A DNA stretch of 64,000 nt. Source: DATFVA01 sp963811905 (GTDB lineage: Bacteria > Bacteroidota > Ignavibacteria > Ignavibacteriales > Ignavibacteriaceae). The stretch is from contig CAWETK010000008.1 of assembly GCA_963811905.1 (NCBI GenBank), positions 186,001-250,000 on the forward strand, given 5' to 3'. This document shows, piece by piece, positions 52,720 to 61,376 of the stretch. How positions within the stretch are numbered: the stretch's first letter is position 1; every line of letters starts with the position of its first letter. The translations under genes were made by a program, and so were the position numbers. The notes under the pieces were generated by a model. It saw only the letters and a list, made by a program, of their open reading frames with translations, searched no databases and was not told the origin of the DNA.

Positions 52720-54387
52720 TTACTTTAACATTGGAATTTTAACATTCATTTTTTTTGCATTTTCAATTGCTTTTTCATACCCGGCATCCGCATGCCTGAC
52801 AATTCCCATCCCGGGATCATAGGTCAGAACTCTTTCCAGTCTTCTTTCTGCTTCTTTAGTTCCATCGGCAACTATCACCATTCCGGCGTGTATGGATTTC
52901 CCTATACCTACGCCGCCGCCGTGATGAACTGAAACCCAGCTTGCACCGCCTACCGCATTAAGCAGAGCATTCAGTATAGGCCAGTCAGCAATAGCATCGC
53001 TTCCGTCTTTCATATTTTCAGTTTCACGGTTGGGTGAGGCAACAGAGCCGCAGTCGAGGTGGTCTCTTCCTATTACTATGGGAGCACTCACTTTTCCCGA
53101 AGCAACAAGATCATTAAATATTTTTCCCATCTTTGCCCGTTCACCGTAACCGAGCCAGCAGATGCGGGCAGGGAGCCCCTGGAAGTGGACTTTCTTCTGA
53201 GCCATTTTAATCCAGTTAATCAGAGATTTCTTCTCAGGGAAAGTTTCCATAACAGCTTTATCTGTTTCATAAATATCATTGGGATCTCCTGATAATGCTG
53301 CCCAGCGGAAAGGCCCCATTCCGTCACAGAAAAGAGGTCTTATGAATTCGGGTACAAAACCGGGTATATCAAAAGCATTTGTAAGTCCGTTCTCTTTTGC
53401 CTCACCCCGAATATTATTTCCGTAATCGAAAACTATTGAACCTTTCTTTTGAAATCCGAGCATTGCTTCCACGTGAGTGACGATCGTTTTCCGGGAGAGT
53501 TCAATATACTTTTCAGGATTATCCTTCCTGAGCTGCAGAGCTTCGTCAAACGACATTCCCGCAGGAACATAGCCGTTCAATACATCATGAGCTGATGTCT
53601 GATCTGTAACAACATCAGGAATGATATTTTTTTCTAATATCTGCTGATGGATCTCCCCGGCATTGCCGACGAGACCTACTGATAAAGCCTTGCCTTCCTC
53701 TTTTGCTTTTAATACCAGCTTAAGAGCTTCATCGAGATTATCTGAAATTTCATCGATGTAGCCGGTTTCAAGTCGTTTTTCAATTCTTTTTCTATCTGCT
53801 TCAACGGCGAGAAACGCAGCGCCATTCATGGTTGCTGCAAGAGGCTGAGCTCCTCCCATACCGCCAAGTCCTGCAGTTAATACAAACCTGCCTTTAAAGT
53901 CGCCGTTAAAATATTTCCTTCCGCATTCGGCAAAGGTTTCGTAGGTTCCCTGGAGGATGCCCTGAGTTCCAATATAGATCCAGCTGCCTGCGGTCATCTG
54001 TCCGAACATTGTAAGACCAAGCGCTTCAAGTCTGCGGAATTCATCCCACGTTGCCCAATCGGGCACAAGCATTGAATTGGAGATGAGAACACGCGGAGCA
54101 TCAGGATATGTTTTGAATATCCCAACAGGTTTACCCGATTGAACAAGGAGTGTCTCATCATTTTCAAGGTTTTTAAGCGAATTTATAATTGCCTCATAGG
54201 CTTCCCAGCTGCGCGCTGCTTTGCCGCTCCCGCCGTAAATTATCAGTTCTGCAGGATTCTCCGCCACTTCATTATCGAGATTATTCATCAGCATACGCAT
54301 AGCTGCTTCCTGCAGCCAGCCTTTGCATGAAAGTTTACTGCCGTGCGGGGCTTTTATTGAAACTTCTTTAGTATTAACCGGACTCAT
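52720..54387 (-). CDS. hutU: Urocanate hydratase
   Basis: The 555-residue protein is urocanase, which hydrates urocanate to imidazolonepropionate in histidine breakdown using tightly bound NAD. The IYGGSGKAARSWEAY segment near residue 50 and GRDHLDCGSVASPNRET, holding the family's active-site Cys near residue 445, are diagnostic, as is VSVHHGGGVGIGKS. Length is normal. The other hut genes (hutH, hutI, hutG or hutF) are not in the window. The gene starts one base after the stop of a small unknown gene, so the two are probably translated together. Confidence 0.96.
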   Translation of the reverse strand: MSPVNTKEVSIKAPHGSKLSCKGWLQEAAMRMLMNNLDNEVAENPAELIIYGGSGKAARSWEAYEAIINSLKNLENDETLLVQSGKPVGIFKTYPDAPRVLISNSMLVPDWATWDEFRRLEALGLTMFGQMTAGSWIYIGTQGILQGTYETFAECGRKYFNGDFKGRFVLTAGLGGMGGAQPLAATMNGAAFLAVEADRKRIEKRLETGYIDEISDNLDEALKLVLKAKEEGKALSVGLVGNAGEIHQQILEKNIIPDVVTDQTSAHDVLNGYVPAGMSFDEALQLRKDNPEKYIELSRKTIVTHVEAMLGFQKKGSIVFDYGNNIRGEAKENGLTNAFDIPGFVPEFIRPLFCDGMGPFRWAALSGDPNDIYETDKAVMETFPEKKSLINWIKMAQKKVHFQGLPARICWLGYGERAKMGKIFNDLVASGKVSAPIVIGRDHLDCGSVASPNRETENMKDGSDAIADWPILNALLNAVGGASWVSVHHGGGVGIGKSIHAGMVIVADGTKEAERRLERVLTYDPGMGIVRHADAGYEKAIENAKKMNVKIPMLK

Positions 54388-54388
54388 T

Positions 54389-54724
54389 TTATCCTCTGAA
54401 ATGATTTTCTAAAATACCTTCGTACTGTTTAAGCATGGATTTATAAATCCACTTCTTAATAAACCAGCTGCCTGCAGATTCCTTCTTTAAATATTTTACA
54501 TTCTCATTAAGCTGGTTGAGTAATCTTGTTCTTTCATCTTTAGTCAGTTTAACTGATTCAGCAGGAGCGGACAATTTTTCAAGAATCGAATTGAACGCCC
54601 GGGTCTCTGCAAAGAACTTGTTATCGTCGCTGATCTGTTTAAGTACCTGTTTCGAGAAAGTTGTCAGCAGTTTTTTTTCGTTCTTATCAAACTCGAAATT
54701 ATAGTTAGTGAACAGTTTCTTCAT
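54389..54724 (-). CDS. Small helical protein of unknown function
   Basis: I do not recognise this 111-residue protein. It is rich in Lys, Glu and Leu, has no membrane helix or signal peptide, and looks mostly alpha-helical, e.g. LLTTFSKQVLKQISDDNKFF and LLNQLNENVKYLKKE. A clear ATG start, correct spacing between add and hutU, and the one-base gap to hutU (whose AGAGGA ribosome-binding site lies in its last codons) support a real gene. A role tied to hutU is suggested only by this coupling. Confidence 0.65.
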   Translation of the reverse strand: MKKLFTNYNFEFDKNEKKLLTTFSKQVLKQISDDNKFFAETRAFNSILEKLSAPAESVKLTKDERTRLLNQLNENVKYLKKESAGSWFIKKWIYKSMLKQYEGILENHFRG

Positions 54725-54740
54725 AGTTATTGGTATCGCC

Positions 54741-55847
54741 TTATTGTGATTTTAATAATTCCCTGGTTTTCTGAAAACCGGGTTTGATGATATCATAAAT
54801 ATATTTCAATCTTTCATTGTAGTGGATAAACGCTGATTTCATAGCGTTAAGTGTAATTTTTTCAATATCGTCTATAGTGATGCCGAAATATTTCTGTGCA
54901 ATTAAGAATTCATTAGTCATTGTTGTATTGCTCATCAGTCTGTCGTCTGTATTTATCGTAACCCTGAATTTATTATCGTACAATATTCTAAAAGGATGAT
55001 TCTCAAGCCTGTCTACTGCTCCTGTATGCAGGTTGCTGAGGAGACAAATTTCCAGGGGTATCCTCTTATCAAGGATGTACTGTGCGAGTTCTCCGAACAC
55101 AAAAGAAGTGCCGTCCTTATCGGAAACAATATCTTCCTTAAGATGAGTGGCGTGACCTATCCTGTGGGCGCCGCACCATTGAATTGCCTGCCAGATCGAT
55201 TCCTTTCCGAAAGCTTCTCCCGCGTGAATTGTGATATTAAAATTAGATCTCTGGATAAACTGAAAAGCATCAATATGTTTTTTAGGAGGGTATCCGCCTT
55301 CCTCACCGGCAAGATCGAAACCAACAACACCGGAATCCCGGAAATTTACTGCCAGCTCTGCTATCTCAAGCGAATCCTTCATATTCCGCATTGCGCATAG
55401 AATTAAACCATAACCCACACCAAAATCATTTTTACCCTTTTCAAGTCCCTCAAGTACAGCAAGCACAGCATCTTCGGGATACATATTTTTATTTGTGTGA
55501 AATACCGGTGCAAAGCGTGTTTCAACATAACAAACGCCATCGTTACGCATATCTTCCATCATCTCGTAGGCAGAGCGCTGCAGGGCTTCTTTTGTCTGCA
55601 TAACGGCTGTTGTGTGGTCGAACCCCTGCAGGAATTCAACCAGGTTTCCTTTATTTGCGCCGCGGTGAAACCATTCTGCCAGTTCACCGGGATCGTTTGT
55701 AGGGAGCTTCTTATATTTTATTTCTTTTGCCAGCTCAATTACTGTTTCAGGACGGAGACCACCATCAAGATGATCATGCAAAAGCACCTTTGGAAGCGAT
55801 TTTATTGTTTGTTCGGCGGTCAAAACATCCTCTTTTTTAGCACTCAA
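54741..55847 (-). CDS. add: Adenosine deaminase-family protein
   Basis: The 368-residue protein is a metal-dependent TIM-barrel deaminase. The first zinc ligands lie in LLHDHLDGGLRPET, HAGEAFG near residue 208 has the catalytic His and Glu region, GAHRIGHATHL follows, and NTDDRLMSNTTMTNEF carries the Asp pair. These are the four motifs of adenosine deaminases, which convert adenosine to inosine and ammonia. Adenine or AMP-type substrates cannot be fully excluded. The start is TTG. With hutU downstream it forms a leftward nitrogen-releasing catabolic pair. Confidence 0.9.
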   Translation of the reverse strand: MSAKKEDVLTAEQTIKSLPKVLLHDHLDGGLRPETVIELAKEIKYKKLPTNDPGELAEWFHRGANKGNLVEFLQGFDHTTAVMQTKEALQRSAYEMMEDMRNDGVCYVETRFAPVFHTNKNMYPEDAVLAVLEGLEKGKNDFGVGYGLILCAMRNMKDSLEIAELAVNFRDSGVVGFDLAGEEGGYPPKKHIDAFQFIQRSNFNITIHAGEAFGKESIWQAIQWCGAHRIGHATHLKEDIVSDKDGTSFVFGELAQYILDKRIPLEICLLSNLHTGAVDRLENHPFRILYDNKFRVTINTDDRLMSNTTMTNEFLIAQKYFGITIDDIEKITLNAMKSAFIHYNERLKYIYDIIKPGFQKTRELLKSQ

Positions 55848-55874
55848 AAATATCCATTAAACGAGGGAAAATCA

Positions 55875-55965
55875 ATTTTGGGGATTGAGCGAATTGGGCG
55901 AATTAAGCGGATTGAGCGAATTGATTTAAGGATTTGGCGGATTAGCGAATAGAGCGGATGAGACA
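55875..55965. repeat. 9-bp direct repeats (GAGCGAATT type)
   Basis: Units GAGCGAATT, GGGCGAATT, AAGCGGATT and GAGCGAATT follow one another from about 55886, then decay. The tract lies in the divergent spacer between the leftward deaminase gene and the rightward TPR lipoprotein gene, so it sits in promoter territory for both. Confidence 0.75.
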
Positions 55966-56128
55966 GGCAATCGAAAGGTGTTTTTGGGTGAGAATCCCAT
56001 TGCGACTGAATAAGGCAGCTTGAATTGAGACACAGCACAGTATCCGGGAGGGTATAGATTCTTGACTATACACACTCAAAACAGTAACTTTAACGACAAT
56101 AAATTTGATTTTAATTGATGGAGTAAGA

Positions 56129-57301
56129 ATGCAAAAATCGAAATTATACACAATAGTATTCGTTTTAATAGCAGGTATGGCTTTTGTCGGTTTTGATTGT
56201 TCATCTACGGAAATGACAAGCGCCAAATTATATATTCAGCAGAAAAATTACGATAAAGCGCTGGATGCCCTGCAGAAAGAAGTGGCTAAAAACCCCCAAA
56301 GTGCTGAGGGTTATTACTACCTCGGCTATGTTTATGGTGAAAAAGATCAGTATGGCCAAATGATAGATGCATTTGATAAATCGCTTTCAATCAGCAATGA
56401 GTACAAATCCCAGATAGAAGATCAAAAGAAATATTTCTGGGCTAATTTATTCAACCGCGGCGTAAGTTTATACCAAAAGGGTGTAAATACCACCAATGAG
56501 GACAGCAGCAAAGTATACTTTGATAAATCGATTAATATGTTTGAATATGCTGCTAAACTGGAACCGGATTCTGCCGATACATATAAAAATCTCGCTTTTG
56601 TTTATATGGGAGCAAGAGAGAACGACAAAGCAATTGAACCCCTTCAGAAGATGATCAAGCTGGATAAATCACTCGACGGATATAAGTACCTCGGTGAAAT
56701 CTATTATAACAAAGGAATCCTCGAGAAACAGCAGTATGCTTCCACTCACAATCCTCAGGATAGTACAAAGGCTATTGAGAATTTTAATAATTCAATCAAG
56801 GTTTTGGAAGAAGGCAGAGCTCAGTATCCGGATAGCCCGGAATTGCTTCTGACCCTGTCCAATGCATACATTAATGCCGGGAAGGCTGATGTAGCGTTAA
56901 GTTCGTTCAAATCCCTGGTAGAAAAAGATCCTGAAAATAAATATTACCGTTACAACTACGGAGTACTTCTTCTGGGCAAGAATGATTTTGAGAATGCAGC
57001 AGCACAATTTGAAAAGGCAGTTGCTCTTGATCCCGAATACCAGAATGCTGTTTATAATTTAGCTGTCACCTATGTTAAGTGGGGATCAGCAATCAACAAA
57101 AAGGCTGAAGACAGCGGCCAGATGGAGAACACGGAGTATAAAGAAAAATACCAGCAGGCTCTTCCTTATCTCGAAAAATCTGTTGAACTGCAGCCTGATG
57201 ATGCGCCCACCTGGGAGCTGCTCGGCAAGGTTTATACAGTGCTGGGTATGAACGATGATGCTCAGAATGCCTTCAATAAAGCAGATGAATTAAGAAAGTA
57301 A
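56129..57301 (+). CDS. TPR-repeat lipoprotein
   Basis: The protein is 390 residues from the ATG at 56129, chosen because GGAG at 56120-56123 lies five bases upstream; a TTG eight codons earlier has no such site. A hydrophobic leader ends in VGFDC (Cys24), an unusual but plausible lipobox. The rest is made of about seven TPR units, e.g. ALDALQKEVAKNPQSAEGYY and ENAAAQFEKAVALDPEYQNA. It is probably a periplasmic or outer-membrane-anchored scaffold. It is followed after 23 bases by a DUF3467 gene. Confidence 0.8.
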   Translation: MQKSKLYTIVFVLIAGMAFVGFDCSSTEMTSAKLYIQQKNYDKALDALQKEVAKNPQSAEGYYYLGYVYGEKDQYGQMIDAFDKSLSISNEYKSQIEDQKKYFWANLFNRGVSLYQKGVNTTNEDSSKVYFDKSINMFEYAAKLEPDSADTYKNLAFVYMGARENDKAIEPLQKMIKLDKSLDGYKYLGEIYYNKGILEKQQYASTHNPQDSTKAIENFNNSIKVLEEGRAQYPDSPELLLTLSNAYINAGKADVALSSFKSLVEKDPENKYYRYNYGVLLLGKNDFENAAAQFEKAVALDPEYQNAVYNLAVTYVKWGSAINKKAEDSGQMENTEYKEKYQQALPYLEKSVELQPDDAPTWELLGKVYTVLGMNDDAQNAFNKADELRK

Positions 57302-57324
57302 TATCAGAAAGAAGTGTATTAAAA

Positions 57325-57654
57325 ATGGCTCAGAATAATCAGAATCCGCAGGGGCAGCAAATAAATATTGAGCTTAATGAAAAGGAAGCCGAAGGTATCT
57401 ATTCGAACCTGGCAATCATTACACATTCACCGGCTGAATTTGTAATTGATTTTACACGTATTGTTCCGGGTGTTCCTAAAGCGAAGGTGTATGCAAGGAT
57501 TATTACAACCCCCCAGCATGCAAAGATGCTCCTGAAAGCCCTTAAAGATAACATCGATAAGTATGAATCAAGGTTTGGAGAGATAAAAGTTGATGCCCCG
57601 CAGAATCAGCACTTCGGATTCGTTCCGCCCAAAAAAGATGAAAAAGTAAATTAA
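57325..57654 (+). CDS. DUF3467-family protein
   Basis: The 109-residue cytoplasmic protein matches the DUF3467 pattern INIELNEKEAEGIYSNLAIIT and EFVIDFTRIVPGVPKAKVYARI, followed by QHAKMLLKALKDNI. The N terminus is Gln/Asn-rich. Members occur widely in bacteria, and their function is unknown to me. It shares a transcript with the TPR lipoprotein and ends at a terminator seven bases after its stop. Confidence 0.85.
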   Translation: MAQNNQNPQGQQINIELNEKEAEGIYSNLAIITHSPAEFVIDFTRIVPGVPKAKVYARIITTPQHAKMLLKALKDNIDKYESRFGEIKVDAPQNQHFGFVPPKKDEKVN

Positions 57655-57660
57655 AATCAG

Positions 57661-57689
57661 ACGGCAGCCCCGGGCTGCCGTTTTATTTT
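57661..57689 (+). terminator. Intrinsic terminator after the DUF3467 gene
   Basis: ACGGCAGCC pairs with GGCTGCCGT in a 9-bp GC-rich stem with a 3-base loop, followed by TTTATTTT. Confidence 0.92.
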
Positions 57690-57700
57690 CCAGTAATTTT

Positions 57701-57790
57701 TCAATCTCAATTTCTCAATTTCTCAATTTCTCAATTTCTCAATTTCTCAATTTTTCAATTTTTCAATCTTTCAATTTTTCAATCTTTTAA
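57701..57790. repeat. 8-bp tandem repeat (TCAATTTC)
   Basis: About eleven units of TCAATTTC and variants such as CAATTTTT and CAATCTTT run through the spacer between the convergent DUF3467 and lptG-like genes, directly after the terminator. Confidence 0.9.
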
Positions 57791-57796
57791 TCCTAT

Positions 57797-58879
57797 TTAC
57801 TGCCTCATCCTCGCAAGGTTATATATAGCTGCAGCAAGGAAGACCAGGTTGGCAAACCATGCAGTAAGCAAAGGATCAAGCGCACCGTTCTTTCCAAAAG
57901 CCTGGCTTATCTTCATAAATACGAGATATAGGAATGTAATAAGGATATTGATCCCGACCTGCACAGCAAGTCCCCCTCTTCGTTTATTGGCAGATATCGG
58001 CAGTCCGAATAATACTATAATAAGACTCGCCATAGGGAATGAAAAACGTGAATAATATTCAATCAGTGAATCGGTTGCATCATTCCCGGCGCGCTCCTGC
58101 GTCTCAATGCTGTTCTTCAGATCGCTGAGGTCCATTTCTTCGGGTTTCTGCTGCTTCGTAATAAGTTCCGAAGGGGTAAAATTCAGGTTTTTCAGCGTCT
58201 TTTCCTTAAAGTAATCCGCCTTCTGGGTATTTGCGTGAAAGACTCTTTCAATCCCGTTTTTGGCAATCCAGTTATGGGTAAGGGTATCGTAGTTCATCCT
58301 TGCCGCATCAATCCTGTAATCCATTTTAGTAATATCATTCTTATCAAATCCCTGTATACTAACGCGGTTTGCCTGAAGTATTGAGTTATCGAAATATGAA
58401 ATGTTTACTATCCGTGTTTTGGAATCCTGAAAAAAGATATTGCTGCCCGTATAATTGTATCCCTTCTTCAGGTAATTCATTTCAATATTCAGTTTTGTTT
58501 TATTCGCCATCGGCACAAGGTAGCCGGCAAAATAAATTGAGAACATACTTATAAAGAATGCTGTTATCAGGAAGGGGAGCATGAACCTGTACATACTTAC
58601 CCCGCTGGCTTTAATTGCCGTAAGCTCGCTTAGCTGTGCGGCCTTGCCTGCAGTAAATAATGCACCGAATAAAACGGCAATCGGAGTGATAAGTTTTATA
58701 ATATCGGGTGAGAATACAAAATAATAATGAAGAATAACGGGAGCGGCAACATTCTGATCGATGAAGTCATCAAGATTTTCCATCATATCGATTACAACAA
58801 AGATCAGGGTGAAAGCAATTAATCCGAAAAAGATTGTCTGAAGGAATTGCCTTACCAGGTATTTATCAAGGATTTTCAT
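57797..58879 (-). CDS. lptG: LptG/LptF-family LPS export permease
   Basis: The 360-residue protein has three N-terminal and three C-terminal membrane helices around a periplasmic beta-jellyroll domain (about residues 120-265), the layout of LptF/LptG. The opening LDKYLVRQFLQTIFFG and the SELTAIKASGVSMYRFMLP coupling helix near residue 95 are family hallmarks. With LptB these permeases pull lipopolysaccharide from the inner membrane toward the Lpt bridge. It overlaps the partner permease gene by four bases (ATGA). Which of the two is LptG is inferred from length and order. Confidence 0.85.
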   Translation of the reverse strand: MKILDKYLVRQFLQTIFFGLIAFTLIFVVIDMMENLDDFIDQNVAAPVILHYYFVFSPDIIKLITPIAVLFGALFTAGKAAQLSELTAIKASGVSMYRFMLPFLITAFFISMFSIYFAGYLVPMANKTKLNIEMNYLKKGYNYTGSNIFFQDSKTRIVNISYFDNSILQANRVSIQGFDKNDITKMDYRIDAARMNYDTLTHNWIAKNGIERVFHANTQKADYFKEKTLKNLNFTPSELITKQQKPEEMDLSDLKNSIETQERAGNDATDSLIEYYSRFSFPMASLIIVLFGLPISANKRRGGLAVQVGINILITFLYLVFMKISQAFGKNGALDPLLTAWFANLVFLAAAIYNLARMRQ

Positions 58880-60276
58880 ATATCTCCTTCAGTATCCTCT
58901 TCACTTCCCCGCAATTGTTTCGGGATGATCTTCCTTATCCAAGTAAATTTAATTGTAACCGCTTCCCTTACAGTTTTAATTGTTAATAAAGTGCCCGCTA
59001 TTGTAAGCAGGATATTGGCCGACCACATTCCCCAGAAGGCAGAAAAGAAATCTCTTTCAGCAAGTTTCTCACCTCCTATCAGAAATGCCCAATAGATCAG
59101 GAAAAAGAAGAGGCTTATACTGGCGGCAACGCCGAATCCGCCTTTTTTTGTCATCGTCCCGAGCGGCGCGCCTATCAGAACAAAAACAATACAGGCAGCA
59201 GGCAGTGCATATTTCTTATAGATCTCCACCTGATATTTATTGACGTCATTTTTCTTGGCTTCAAGTCTTTTATATCTCGAGACAACAGTATTTTTTTCAT
59301 CACGAAGCCTGTCGAGCAGTCTTGAATATACCATTTTAGGATTTGCTATACCGGCAGGGGGAGTGGTTTTTCGGACAGTTGAATCCAGGTAAAAATACTT
59401 CCGGACTTCTTTAGCAAGATCTTCACGGTACTGAGCTTCAGTAATTTTGAGACTATCGACGATCTCCTTCATAGCTGAGGCGCTTAATTCGCGTTCACCG
59501 CGGGGACTTCCGAGAGCAGACTGCTGGAATGAAAACTGTGCGCCGTCCATTGCTATCCTGTGCCTGTCAAATCTTATCCTCCGGTAAAGGTTGGTCTGCG
59601 ATACATCAGATTCGTGTATCTCCCCGTTCTCAAGGTTCATTATTAATTTCGTCTGATCCTTTGAAAAATAAATCTTTCCCTTCTGGGCTGTCACAACTTT
59701 TATCTCTCTCGGATCCGAATAATCATATATGGTAACATCACCCAGTTCATTCGAATTCTGGTTAATTTCCCTTGCAAGGATGGCATAATTGGAAACTTCC
59801 TGTGAGAAAACACCGGGCTCCAGAGAAAGTGTCGGTTTCTGCCTGGATATATCCTGCATCAGGATTTTAGCCTGGTGGTTTGCATCAGGAAGGACGTCAT
59901 TATTAAAAATCAGCAGGAGGTAGCCTACCACAATAGAGGCGAAAAGCGGGGCGGCCATCATTTTATATAAGCTTGTGCCGGATGCTTTGATAACAGTAAT
60001 TTCATTGTTCTGCGACATATTTCCGAATGCCATCAATGTTGCTACAAGTGTAGACATCGGTACAACAAGAACTACCATCCAGGCAAGATTAAATGCAATC
60101 AGCTTCAGGATTACAAATAGTCCCAGTCCTTTTCCTACCAGTCTGTCCGCAAACTTCATAAGGAACTGAAGTATAAAAATGCAGATCAGCGTTATATTTG
60201 AAAAAATAAAGGGGGCTAAATGATTCCGTAATATGTATTTATATAAAACCACGTGAGCAATATATGAAAGGGACAA
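58876..60276 (-). CDS. lptF: LptF/LptG-family LPS export permease (long form)
   Basis: This 466-residue partner permease has the same layout: YKYILRNHLAPFIFSNITLI at the N terminus, the coupling segment NNEITVIKASGTSLYKMM near residue 97, and three C-terminal helices. The periplasmic part is about 100 residues longer than in LptG and includes a charged, probably coiled stretch (about 255-345). The start is taken at TTG 60276; a GTG eight codons later is an alternative. LptB is not in the window. Confidence 0.83.
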   Translation of the reverse strand: MSLSYIAHVVLYKYILRNHLAPFIFSNITLICIFILQFLMKFADRLVGKGLGLFVILKLIAFNLAWMVVLVVPMSTLVATLMAFGNMSQNNEITVIKASGTSLYKMMAAPLFASIVVGYLLLIFNNDVLPDANHQAKILMQDISRQKPTLSLEPGVFSQEVSNYAILAREINQNSNELGDVTIYDYSDPREIKVVTAQKGKIYFSKDQTKLIMNLENGEIHESDVSQTNLYRRIRFDRHRIAMDGAQFSFQQSALGSPRGERELSASAMKEIVDSLKITEAQYREDLAKEVRKYFYLDSTVRKTTPPAGIANPKMVYSRLLDRLRDEKNTVVSRYKRLEAKKNDVNKYQVEIYKKYALPAACIVFVLIGAPLGTMTKKGGFGVAASISLFFFLIYWAFLIGGEKLAERDFFSAFWGMWSANILLTIAGTLLTIKTVREAVTIKFTWIRKIIPKQLRGSEEDTEGDI

Positions 60277-60341
60277 AAGTATAACAAGGAATTGATTCAG
60301 GGGCGTGAATTCTGCCGCCCTTTTTATATATTTGTAAACAT

Positions 60342-61361
60342 ATGATTAAAAATTCCGTCCTGTTTCTGATTATTCTGCTTATGCTGTCCGGCTGCGGCAC
60401 GCCTTTAAATCATCACCAGCTTAAACTTAAAGAAGATCCTTTATATCCTGAATGGCTGTCAGTTAACGGTATAAAAGCCGACCAGACATCCGGCATCACA
60501 TTCATAAAAGAAGATCCGGAAGGCAAAAAGTATTTTCTTCTTGCTGATGATACAGGCGGCATACTTCACCTGGTAATTGCCGGGGATACTGTGTCTGAAA
60601 TTAAGCCGGTCGGGTTTTCAGTGAGTTTTCAGGCATATATCGATACTTTTCCGAAAGCTGATTTTGAAGAAATTGTATATGATAAAAAGAACAGGGAAGT
60701 ATTTCTTTCCATTGAAGGGAATGGAGCTCACCCGGAAAGATATGCGGGGATATATAAACTGAAATTTAAGAATAACGATGTTTTATCGGATACCCTCGAA
60801 GATATACTAAAACTGGATTTTCAGCCTGCTGAGCTGTTCCGTAAATACCTGGCTGACAATATAGGATATGAAGGACTGGCGGTGGATGATGATTACTTTT
60901 ATCTCGGGCTGGAGGGTTTTACTAATGGTAAAATGTTTGCCGATAGTACCGTCTTATTTATTGCCGACAGAAATTCACGCAGGATAATAAAACAGGTGAA
61001 TACCCGGCCATTGGGCATTCATACTATATGCGGGCTGTACAGCGATAAAAACTATTCGCTTTACGGGGTTGACCGGAATAACAAAACTTTCTTTCATCTG
61101 ACGTTCGACAGCGGACTTAACCTGAAAGATACCGCTCTTGTAAAAATTCAAACCAGTATACCAAATTATAATTCTTTTGATTATGTTGCATCAATCGAGA
61201 GCGTAACTATGGATTCCGGAAATAATTTTTATCTTGTTGATGATCCATGGAAGACATTTTTCACCCCTTCAAAAGAAATATTAAAACAACTTGATTCGCT
61301 AACTGTGAATCATTTCAGGAATTTTATTCCTGTTATTTATAAATACTCAATCTACAAATAG
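60342..61361 (+). CDS. Lipoprotein, esterase-like phytase / SdiA-regulated-type propeller
   Basis: The 339-residue protein has a lipoprotein signal ending in MLSGC (Cys18). The mature part contains SGITFIKEDPEGKKYFLLAD, ADFEEIVYDKKNREVFLSIE and NIGYEGLAVDDDYFYLGLEG, a repeat pattern like that of beta-propeller proteins annotated as esterase-like phytases or SdiA-regulated proteins. Enzymatic activity is not established by these features. It starts divergently from lptF, and a TATATTTG element lies just before the ATG. It is followed after 15 bases by an M20 peptidase gene. Confidence 0.6.
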   Translation: MIKNSVLFLIILLMLSGCGTPLNHHQLKLKEDPLYPEWLSVNGIKADQTSGITFIKEDPEGKKYFLLADDTGGILHLVIAGDTVSEIKPVGFSVSFQAYIDTFPKADFEEIVYDKKNREVFLSIEGNGAHPERYAGIYKLKFKNNDVLSDTLEDILKLDFQPAELFRKYLADNIGYEGLAVDDDYFYLGLEGFTNGKMFADSTVLFIADRNSRRIIKQVNTRPLGIHTICGLYSDKNYSLYGVDRNNKTFFHLTFDSGLNLKDTALVKIQTSIPNYNSFDYVASIESVTMDSGNNFYLVDDPWKTFFTPSKEILKQLDSLTVNHFRNFIPVIYKYSIYK

Positions 61362-61376
61362 AACTGGAGTTAAGTT

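Noticed and set aside
55985..56065. Cobalamin-riboswitch-like words (GGTGAGAATCC and GCGACTG) upstream of the TPR lipoprotein gene.
   Set aside because: The conserved B12-box and the rest of the riboswitch core are absent, the segment is too short, and the downstream gene has no cobalamin link.
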